Shown here: positions 5,597 through 10,937 of the stretch, in pieces | Layout of the letters: each line of letters starts with the position of its first letter | How positions within the stretch are numbered: the stretch's first letter is position 1 | NCBI GenBank assembly: GCA_002683195.1 | Contig: NYSW01000017.1 | Span: 26,416-37,352 of the forward strand | Source: Phycisphaerae bacterium | Lineage (GTDB): Bacteria; Planctomycetota; Phycisphaerae; Phycisphaerales; SM1A02 | Direction of reading: 5' to 3' | Length of the DNA: 10,937 nt | Program-made: the position numbers and the translations under genes | The notes under the pieces: model-generated | Database searches by the model: none | What the model was told of the DNA's origin: nothing | Seen by the model: the letters and a program-made list of their open reading frames with translations, nothing else

Positions 5597-7393
5597 TCAG
5601 CCGTCCGGGTTCTCCAGCCGGAAAGGGCGTTCATCGAGCCAGACCTCACGGAGTTGCGGAACCATCGATTCAAGCCTTGGATCTTCGATCACATCGAGTC
5701 CACGAGCGATCAGGTCCCGATCACCGAGCTGTCGCCCGATGTAGGCGACAAGCAAGCCGAGTCCGGTGGAATCCGAATCCTCCTTGATCATCTTGTCGAG
5801 ATCCTGCACCGCCAGCAACAGGCGAGTCCGGCTCGGACGTACGGACTCCGCCCAGCTGACATCCATCATTTCCTTCTGCTTGCGGTAGAGGCTGCCCAGC
5901 GTGATCGCCGCCGATCGATAGAGCCCGGCTCCGATCTGTGCATTGGCCCGACCCGCCTCGAGAATCGGATTTCCGGGGCTCAGTCTCAAGGCCAGGTCAA
6001 ACCGGCCTTCTGCATTGAAATAATCACCCTTGGCCATGGCGGCTTCGGCCTGTCCCGCGACCTGAGCGACTCTTGCTCGCATTCGCGGGTCGACCAACGT
6101 TCCAAGTTCCGAACGGTGCGCAAGCGCGTCGATCAGTTGCTGGACCGTCCGAGGCTTGCGCTCGCCATCCTCTTCGGCATCGCCGGCCGCCTTCTCCGTG
6201 GTCTCATCGCCATCCGCGGTAGTCGACTGTTCCTCACCGATCGAATCCGTCATTCCGTCGTCACCGTCGAACAGGTCCTGATCAAGACGACTGATTCCCG
6301 GCAGTCCCTCACGTCGTTCGGAAGTATTGGTCTGTCTTTCCGCCAGCGGGTCCCCGATCCGAGTGGCCATGATGCTCGCATCGATCTGATCGATGTCCCG
6401 GCGAAGCCGCTGAAGCGTCGTGGCATCGATCTGAACGTCATCGCGATCTTCATAACTCTTGTAGACCCGGTCGAGGATCTCGTCGTAGGCCTGGCTTCCC
6501 GTCAATCGGTCATCAATCCGCCCCACCTGCTTCTCTCGGGGCGTGAACTCGAATTCCCGAGGGCGATACTCACTCGCGACCTCGTCTCCCGAAGTGATTT
6601 CAGCACCGTTCATGAGTGCCTGGTCATAGATCCCCAGGGGATCCTGATTCTGACGATCGCGATACTGGACCCCTCGAACGGTCGAACTGCTGGCCGTGAG
6701 GATCTGGTCTTCGGAAGCTCGAATGATTCCGATGTCGGACGGCGAAACTGCTGTCGCCAGGAGGTTGGTGGACCCGAGGGCAGGGTTGACTCGATCGAGG
6801 CGAATCTCGGCATCATCGATTTTTCGGGCGGCCGAGACCGAACCAATCTGGGGAAGCGATGTGAAGTCCCGGCGATACTGGAAGACTCCCATGCCCTGAG
6901 CAATGTCGAAGGCGTCCCTCGATCGTCCACTGTTGACGAAGTCGAGACTGCTCAGAGCCGAATCGCGGGTGAATCCATAGGTGGCATCCCCGCCGGTATC
7001 CCCTCGAAAATCGCGAGGTGCGTAGTACCCGACATCTCCCCGAAATCCTCGGCCACCCGCCACGTTGTTGGTGACCACGAGGTTTCTGGCCTGCAGGTTC
7101 TCGTAGGTATACGCGTTCATCCGTCGGGATCGATAGTTTCGTCCTCCGCTTCCCACCTCGAGACTGCCATCGAGCGCGTCACCCTGCCCCAGTACGTCGT
7201 TCCCCAGAATGCCGTTGGGCGTATTGACCGAGCCGTTTCCAAGAGCCTGCCCGGCCGGGTTCTGAAACAGGCGTGATCCACCACCGACCCGATTGCCTTC
7301 AATCCGTCTCTGGGCGAAGACCGGAGACGACAGGATCAGGGTCCCGAGAATGGCTGCGACGGAAAGAGGTCCGAACCGATGAATGATGGTCAT
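5597..7393 (-). CDS. Large secreted hypothetical protein with C-terminal TPR-like repeats
   Basis: A 598-residue protein with a clear Sec signal peptide (hydrophobic 8-24, cleavage probably after A27 in SPVFAQ). Residues 28-150 are rich in Gly, Asn and Arg, low in complexity and probably disordered. Residues 150-370 are mixed and charged with no known domain. Residues 371-412 form an acidic Asp/Glu/Thr linker. Residues about 415-590 are helical and TPR-like, notably AEAAMAKGDYFNAEGRFDLALRLSPGNP and the following helix pair up to LGSLYRKQ. Only one methionine-rich helix and no cysteine outside the signal are evident, consistent with the periplasm. It is probably a scaffold or envelope protein; no enzymatic motif is visible. 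The start lies 58 bp downstream of the 7452-8135 gene, with a palindrome and a hairpin in that gap. A long open frame on the opposite strand is a codon-bias shadow. Confidence 0.85.
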   Translation of the reverse strand: MTIIHRFGPLSVAAILGTLILSSPVFAQRRIEGNRVGGGSRLFQNPAGQALGNGSVNTPNGILGNDVLGQGDALDGSLEVGSGGRNYRSRRMNAYTYENLQARNLVVTNNVAGGRGFRGDVGYYAPRDFRGDTGGDATYGFTRDSALSSLDFVNSGRSRDAFDIAQGMGVFQYRRDFTSLPQIGSVSAARKIDDAEIRLDRVNPALGSTNLLATAVSPSDIGIIRASEDQILTASSSTVRGVQYRDRQNQDPLGIYDQALMNGAEITSGDEVASEYRPREFEFTPREKQVGRIDDRLTGSQAYDEILDRVYKSYEDRDDVQIDATTLQRLRRDIDQIDASIMATRIGDPLAERQTNTSERREGLPGISRLDQDLFDGDDGMTDSIGEEQSTTADGDETTEKAAGDAEEDGERKPRTVQQLIDALAHRSELGTLVDPRMRARVAQVAGQAEAAMAKGDYFNAEGRFDLALRLSPGNPILEAGRANAQIGAGLYRSAAITLGSLYRKQKEMMDVSWAESVRPSRTRLLLAVQDLDKMIKEDSDSTGLGLLVAYIGRQLGDRDLIARGLDVIEDPRLESMVPQLREVWLDERPFRLENPDG

Positions 7394-7399
7394 GGGTCA

Positions 7400-7411
7400 A
7401 CTCGTACGAGT
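7400..7411. repeat. 12-bp perfect palindrome before the secreted protein gene
   Basis: ACTCGTACGAGT is fully self-complementary and lies 6 nt upstream of the ATG at 7393, where a -10 box or leader would be expected. It could be a binding site for a dimeric regulator. No regulator is assigned. Confidence 0.4.
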
Positions 7412-7421
7412 GAGCGGTGGA

Positions 7422-7438
7422 CTTGGTCCGGGACCAAG
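7422..7438. repeat. Hairpin in the gap between two minus-strand genes
   Basis: CTTGGTC and GACCAAG form a 7-bp stem around the loop CGG, 28 bp upstream of the secreted protein gene and 13 bp past the end of the upstream gene. On the minus strand no U-tract follows. A second copy of CTTGGTC lies just upstream on that strand. It may act as a weak terminator, processing site or operator. Confidence 0.45.
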
Positions 7439-7451
7439 ACCAAGGAAAGGG

Positions 7452-8135
7452 TCAGCCGACCTTCATCGGTCGGGCGGGGTCTCCGAGGATAGTCACCAGC
7501 ATCTCGGAAACGTCCTCGGAATCGGATTCCACCGGAGGATCGATCAGATTGGCCACATCAAGGGCTCGGTCGAGCCCCAGGGTGACCACGATCGACGCGT
7601 GATCCTCGAAACCGAGGATCACCAACCCCGCGAGGAAGCCGGGAAGCCCGATATCGACGGTTTCCTCGATTCGGACCCCGGAGAGCAGTGGAAGCTGCCG
7701 TCCCAGGGCATCCGAACGAACGAAAGCTCGGGGTTCCGACACCTGAAAGATCTGAAGCGGACGGCTCGAACCGGAGCCTTCATCTCGATACCGAAACACC
7801 GTGACCCGGGTCCCCAGCAGCTCGAGGTTCTCCTTCCCCTCGAAGATGATTTCAAGGCTGCTGAGATCCGGGGCGGATTCCACCCCCTCACGCTCTGAAC
7901 CTTCGGCGTCGCCGAATCCGTCCAGCGAAGCCCGGAATTCCAGCAAAACCTTGTGTTGAAGGTCCGCGAGAGGAGTTCCGGAGATCCGAACTCCTCGCTG
8001 TCCCATTCGGGGCCCGAGAATGCCGAAGGCCACCGCCGCCGCCATCAGGAAGAGGGTGCCAAGGACCGCCGGAAGCGAGATCCGGTCCGTCCCCCGCCGG
8101 GCGGGCGGAGACGAGGATGAAACGTCATTCGACAT
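7452..8135 (-). CDS. Hypothetical single-pass membrane protein
   Basis: A 227-residue protein with a short polar N-terminus rich in Ser and Pro (SSSSPPARRG), one transmembrane helix at about 22-41, and an extracytoplasmic domain of about 180 residues. That domain has alternating hydrophobic strands (LEIIFEG, LLGTRVTVFRYR, LQIFQV, LVILGF, SIVVTLGL). The basic cytoplasmic tail before the helix fits an N-in, C-out topology. This layout recalls anti-sigma factors and other small envelope regulators, but no zinc-binding or other family motif is seen, so no function is assigned. It is divergent from metG across 77 bp. A TAGCAT box lies 9 nt before the ATG with GAGGG between, so it could be initiated either from a very short leader or by that weak ribosome site. 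Confidence 0.8.
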   Translation of the reverse strand: MSNDVSSSSPPARRGTDRISLPAVLGTLFLMAAAVAFGILGPRMGQRGVRISGTPLADLQHKVLLEFRASLDGFGDAEGSEREGVESAPDLSSLEIIFEGKENLELLGTRVTVFRYRDEGSGSSRPLQIFQVSEPRAFVRSDALGRQLPLLSGVRIEETVDIGLPGFLAGLVILGFEDHASIVVTLGLDRALDVANLIDPPVESDSEDVSEMLVTILGDPARPMKVG

Positions 8136-8144
8136 CGCACCCTC

Positions 8145-8205
8145 ATGCTACGCGGCTCGACCCCTTGAGGATCGAGATCAGCCCGGGGTCATCCACCACT
8201 ACAAT
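8145..8205. promoter_or_regulatory. Divergent promoter region between metG and the membrane protein gene
   Basis: The minus strand carries TAGCAT (8150-8145), 9 nt before the ATG at 8135. The plus strand carries TACAAT (8200-8205), 7 nt before the metG ATG. An inverted repeat GACCCC (8159-8164) and GGGGTC (8185-8190) is centred on the middle of the 77-bp spacer, its arms 8 and 9 bp from the respective boxes. No convincing -35 hexamer is visible for either side. Function is inferred from position only. Confidence 0.4.
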
Positions 8206-8212
8206 CCACGCC

Positions 8213-9796
8213 ATGACCGCCCGAAAGACCGCCTATATCACCACTCCGATCTACTACGTGAACGACCGACCCCACATCGGTCACGCGTACACCACCACCT
8301 TGTGTGACGTCTGGGCCCGCGCCATGCGGTTCGAAGGACGCGACGTCTTCTTTCTCACCGGGACCGACGAACACGGTGTCAAGGTCGAGAAATCAGCCCG
8401 GGAGCGGGGTATCAGCCCCCAGGCCCTGGCCGATGAAAACGCCGCGGAGTTCCAGCGAGTACTCGAGGTTTTCGGACTGACCAACGACGACTTCATCCGA
8501 ACCACCCAGCCAAGGCACGTCAGGCAGGTTCAGGAAATGGTCAGGCGACTGCTGGCCGCGGATGCGATCTACGCCGGAGAGTTCGAGGGCTGGTACGACG
8601 AAGGCCAGGAGGAATACGTCACCGAGAATCGGGCGAGAGAGACCGACTTCAAGTCCCCCATCTCCGGCCGCCCCCTCGTGAAGGCCACCGAGAAGAACTA
8701 CTACTTCCGTCTCAGCGCCTTTCAAGACAGACTCGAGGCGCTCTTCACGGAGAATCCGGGGTTCGTTCGTCCGGATGCCAGACGAAACGAAGTGCTCGGA
8801 CGACTTCGCGAAGGTCTGCAGGACGTCCCGATCACCAGAACCAACTTCGAATGGGGGATTCCCTTCCCCGGCGACGAAGAACACGTGATCTACGTCTGGA
8901 TCGATGCACTCCTCAATTACGCGACCGGACTCGGACTCGCCGAGGATGACTCCGAGACCAATGACCAGCGGCGGTACTGGCCCGCAGATCTCCACGTGAT
9001 CGGCAAGGAGATCCTCTGGTTCCACGCGGTGATCTGGCCCGCGGTCCTGATGGCCCTCGAACTTCCGATTCCCCGCTGCATCTACGCCCACTCGTTCTGG
9101 ATCAGCGAAGGACAGAAGATGTCCAAGTCCCTCGGAAACTTCATCGATCTCCCGACGATCGAGCGATACATGGAGACCTACGGACTCGACGCCTGGCGCT
9201 GGTACATGGTGGTGCAGGGACCACTGGGCGCCACCGACGCCGACTTCCAGGCGACGGGATTCCACGAGACCTACACCAGTGATCTGGTGAACACCGTGGG
9301 CAACTGTGCGAGTCGGACGACGGCGATGATCGGAAAGTATTTCGACGGCGTGGTCCCGGCGGACTCCGGCTTCGAATTTCCCGGTTGGGATCTTCCCGCG
9401 GCGTCGAACAAGGCGGTCGAAGCCTGGCGAACCGCCATGGAAAACTTCGCGCTCGCCGACGCCTGTGAAGCGGGCATCGGACTCCTGAGAACGGTCGATG
9501 CCTTCATCAACGCGACCGCACCGTTCAAGGTCGCCAAGGACGAGACGCGACGCGAGGAACTCCGTGCCATCCTCGCCCGCTGCGTCGAAGCGGTTCGCAT
9601 CGCCTCGATGCTCCTCACTCCGATCCTCCCCGAACGCATGCAGCAACTCCGCGATGCTCTCGCGATCGAACTCGACGTCACCAACGGCGGACTCGACGAC
9701 CAGGTGACCTGGAGCGATCGGCTTGCCGGTTCCACCGTTCAAAAAGTCGCGCTCTTCCCGCGGGTCGATGCTCCGGCCGAAGAGGTCGTCTCTTGA
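8213..9796 (+). CDS. metG: Methionyl-tRNA synthetase MetRS, short zinc-less form
   Basis: A 527-residue class I aminoacyl-tRNA synthetase that charges tRNA-Met, including the initiator. Signatures are [10 protein letters not shown] then HIGH at 21-24, FLTGTDEHG (47-55), the connective peptide with [14 protein letters not shown] (125-138), [10 protein letters not shown] (227-236), [13 protein letters not shown] (264-276) and KMSKS at 302-306, followed by a helical anticodon-binding domain. No cysteine occurs between 120 and 165, where many MetRS carry zinc-binding knuckles, so this is the single-knuckle zinc-free type. The C-terminal EMAP-like tRNA-binding domain found in longer MetRS is absent. 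The ATG at 8213 was chosen because the core begins six residues later, although the frame stays open further upstream. There is no Shine-Dalgarno; TACAAT ends 7 nt before the ATG, suggesting a leaderless message. The TGA overlaps the TTG of the VOC gene. Confidence 0.96.
   Translation: MTARKTAYITTPIYYVNDRPHIGHAYTTTLCDVWARAMRFEGRDVFFLTGTDEHGVKVEKSARERGISPQALADENAAEFQRVLEVFGLTNDDFIRTTQPRHVRQVQEMVRRLLAADAIYAGEFEGWYDEGQEEYVTENRARETDFKSPISGRPLVKATEKNYYFRLSAFQDRLEALFTENPGFVRPDARRNEVLGRLREGLQDVPITRTNFEWGIPFPGDEEHVIYVWIDALLNYATGLGLAEDDSETNDQRRYWPADLHVIGKEILWFHAVIWPAVLMALELPIPRCIYAHSFWISEGQKMSKSLGNFIDLPTIERYMETYGLDAWRWYMVVQGPLGATDADFQATGFHETYTSDLVNTVGNCASRTTAMIGKYFDGVVPADSGFEFPGWDLPAASNKAVEAWRTAMENFALADACEAGIGLLRTVDAFINATAPFKVAKDETRREELRAILARCVEAVRIASMLLTPILPERMQQLRDALAIELDVTNGGLDDQVTWSDRLAGSTVQKVALFPRVDAPAEEVVS
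9779..9785 (+). promoter_or_regulatory. Shine-Dalgarno that fixes the TTG start of the VOC gene
   Basis: GAAGAGG lies within the last metG codons, seven nt before TTG 9793. It supports translation of the VOC gene from the TTGA overlap; no ATG or GTG is near. Confidence 0.6.
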
Positions 9797-10224
9797 GCGG
9801 CGTTCTTCCTCCCTTCCACCTCGCCTTTCCGGTCACCGACCTTGCCGCGAGCCGTCGCTTCTACGGCGAACTGCTCGGGTGCGCCGAGGGACGTTCAAGT
9901 GACCGATGGATCGATTACGACTTCTTCGGACACCAACTCGTCGCTCATCTGATCGACGGCGCTCATCCTTCCAAGGAACAGGAATCCAATCCCGTCGATG
10001 GCCACGATGTCCCGGTTCCGCATTTCGGTGCGGTCCTCGGATGGAAGGTCTGGCACGAACTTTCGGAGCGTCTTCAAGCGGCCGGAATCGATTTCGTGAT
10101 CGAACCCTACCTGCGGTTCGAGGGACTCCCCGGCGAACAGGCGACCATGTTCATGCTCGACCCCAGCGGGAACGCCCTCGAGTTCAAGGCCTTCAAGAAT
10201 CCTGATCAGCTCTTTGCGACCTGA
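9793..10224 (+). CDS. VOC superfamily (glyoxalase/extradiol dioxygenase fold) protein
   Basis: A 143-residue vicinal-oxygen-chelate protein built of two beta-alpha-beta-beta-beta modules. Likely metal ligands are H9 in FHLAFPV, H77 in VPHFG and E130 in [15 protein letters not shown] after the first strand and [11 protein letters not shown] near the end are typical of the fold. The metal triad is intact, so a metal-dependent reaction (glyoxalase, dioxygenase or isomerase type) is likely, but the substrate cannot be read. The start is TTG, overlapping the metG stop as TTGA, with GAAGAGG seven nt upstream; translation is thus coupled to metG. The stop codon begins a hairpin shared with the convergent CHAD gene. 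Confidence 0.88.
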   Translation: MSGVLPPFHLAFPVTDLAASRRFYGELLGCAEGRSSDRWIDYDFFGHQLVAHLIDGAHPSKEQESNPVDGHDVPVPHFGAVLGWKVWHELSERLQAAGIDFVIEPYLRFEGLPGEQATMFMLDPSGNALEFKAFKNPDQLFAT

Positions 10225-10239
10225 CTCGCGATCGAGTCA
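10222..10239. terminator. Hairpin between convergent VOC and CHAD genes
   Basis: TGACTCG (10222-10228) and CGAGTCA (10233-10239) form a perfect 7-bp stem with loop CGAT; the VOC stop codon is the first three bases. A further GACTC at 10247-10251 can pair with the GAGTC of the second arm, giving an alternative hairpin. No U-tract follows on either strand, so termination is plausible but not of the standard intrinsic type. Confidence 0.45.
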
Positions 10240-10249
10240 TCTCATCGAC

Positions 10250-10937
10250 TCAGAATCGATTCCACCAGCCTTCGATTCGTTTTCGAACCTCTCGCGGACG
10301 TCGCCGAAAGGCCGAAGATCCTCGCCGCAGCGCTTTCCTCCGCAGACGATTTCGTCGATGCGTCACCTCGCGAACGATCCCCGCCATCGTCCCGTCTTCG
10401 TCCGAAACGGCGACCCGGGGCTCCAGCAGGAGATCGAGCATCGCCAGATCAAGACCGTCACTCAGAGGATTCGAGACTCGCTTCAAGGTCTTCACCGATC
10501 TCCGCAAGGAACCCGGGCGAATGGTGACCAGGGGTTGAAGGCCCAACTCAAGCCTGATCACTCGTTTCCGCGTCTCCCGAAGCCAGTCGGTATCCGGTGC
10601 ATCGACTCCCGATTGGAACCGATCGCGAGCCCGCCGCCAGAGCCATTGGCAACGGTCGAGAACCACGCAAAGATCGACGCCTGAAAAGTCGGCGCCTTCG
10701 ATGCGATCCAGGAGATTCTCGGCGTCGCTCGTCACGGCCGATACCACGCCCTCCTCGGCTCGGTGATCACGGGCCACCAGTCTCGATCGACTCGCGGCCA
10801 GAATGACGTTGGCACGTCGAACCGACTCCCTTCGCCGCCGGCTGGAGGCCTGCCGTTCCAGTCGATGCATCAATCCCTGCACCACATCGCGATCTCGAAG
10901 CGGTCCGAGTCGGTGACCGAGATTTCGAGACTCGGTG
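10250..10937 (-). CDS. CHAD-domain protein, 5' end off the window
   Basis: The frame is open from the right edge to the TGA at 10250-10252, giving about 228 visible residues. A GTG at 10885 is possible, but the codons before it read LGPLRDRDV, the conserved CHAD motif that normally sits mid-domain, so the true start lies beyond the window. CHAD domains are alpha-helical, rich in conserved basic residues, and bind inorganic polyphosphate. The second half-repeat is seen as LRETRKRVIRLELGLQPL followed by LKRVSNPLSDGLDLAML. The usual His before the LRK-type motif of that half is not present. The C-terminus is very Arg-rich (HRRNRLRRKALRRG, FRRRPREVRKR), fitting a polyphosphate ligand. No CYTH triphosphatase domain, which CHAD is often fused to or encoded beside, is visible in the part shown. 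Confidence 0.75.
   Translation of the reverse strand, partial: TESRNLGHRLGPLRDRDVVQGLMHRLERQASSRRRRESVRRANVILAASRSRLVARDHRAEEGVVSAVTSDAENLLDRIEGADFSGVDLCVVLDRCQWLWRRARDRFQSGVDAPDTDWLRETRKRVIRLELGLQPLVTIRPGSLRRSVKTLKRVSNPLSDGLDLAMLDLLLEPRVAVSDEDGTMAGIVREVTHRRNRLRRKALRRGSSAFRRRPREVRKRIEGWWNRF

Noticed and set aside
5417..7276. 619-codon plus-strand open frame opposite the secreted protein gene
   Set aside because: Its product has no domain or signal peptide and begins inside another gene. The minus strand has a signal peptide and TPR-like helices, so the plus frame is a codon-bias shadow.
8393..9742. 449-codon minus-strand open frame opposite metG
   Set aside because: metG is unmistakable. 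The antisense product is rich in Val, Gly, Glu and Asp in a pattern set by metG codons and has no recognisable fold.
1..10937. CRISPR arrays, insertion sequences, prophage or toxin-antitoxin modules
   Set aside because: No spaced direct repeats, transposase or integrase motifs, or paired small toxin genes were seen on either strand.

Overview
The window looks like ordinary chromosome from a planctomycete, most plausibly of the Phycisphaerae class. This placement is inferred from style: moderately high GC, a free-standing Ser/Thr kinase, a Rex regulator followed by small lipoprotein genes, several lineage-type secreted proteins, weak Shine-Dalgarno use at lead genes, and a zinc-less MetRS knuckle. 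No marker gene proves it. There is no sign of prophage, insertion sequence, CRISPR array, rRNA or tRNA, and no strong evidence of recent transfer.

Layout from left to right. At 35-72 a very good intrinsic terminator for a plus-strand gene lying off the left edge sits inside the 3' end of the first minus-strand gene. Then comes a minus-strand group at 49-2320, transcribed in the order: membrane-anchored peptidoglycan amidase/PGRP-like protein, cytosolic Ser/Thr kinase, HAD phosphatase of the phosphoglycolate phosphatase type. A 338-bp gap (2321-2658) holds an inverted repeat and a possible 29-codon leader ORF. A second minus-strand operon (2659-4182) consists of rex followed by two translationally coupled small lipoprotein genes. 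Rex diverges from metF (4268-5167) across an 85-bp spacer whose two putative promoters are arranged almost mirror-symmetrically around an inverted repeat. metF converges with a small charged hypothetical gene (5176-5481, minus). Upstream of that lie a large secreted protein with TPR-like repeats (5597-7393, minus) and a single-pass membrane protein (7452-8135, minus). The latter diverges from metG (8213-9796), whose stop overlaps the TTG start of a VOC/glyoxalase-fold gene (9793-10224). A CHAD-domain gene (10250 to beyond the right edge, minus) converges on the VOC gene.

Functional themes are redox sensing (Rex), one-carbon and methionine metabolism and use (MetF, MetRS), metabolite repair and detoxification (HAD phosphatase, VOC protein), and the cell envelope (amidase-like protein, two lipoproteins, secreted TPR protein). 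Two regulatory regularities stand out. Genes that probably begin transcripts (rex, metF, metG, the 8135 gene, possibly the HAD gene) carry a TANNNT box 6-9 nt before the start codon with little or no Shine-Dalgarno, which suggests leaderless or near-leaderless mRNAs. Downstream operon genes carry good Shine-Dalgarno sequences, and two of them use a TTG start in a TTGA stop/start overlap. I did not find a clearly new multi-gene system. The best leads are the symmetric rex/metF promoter, the rex-linked lipoprotein pair, and the amidase-like protein lacking its third zinc ligand.
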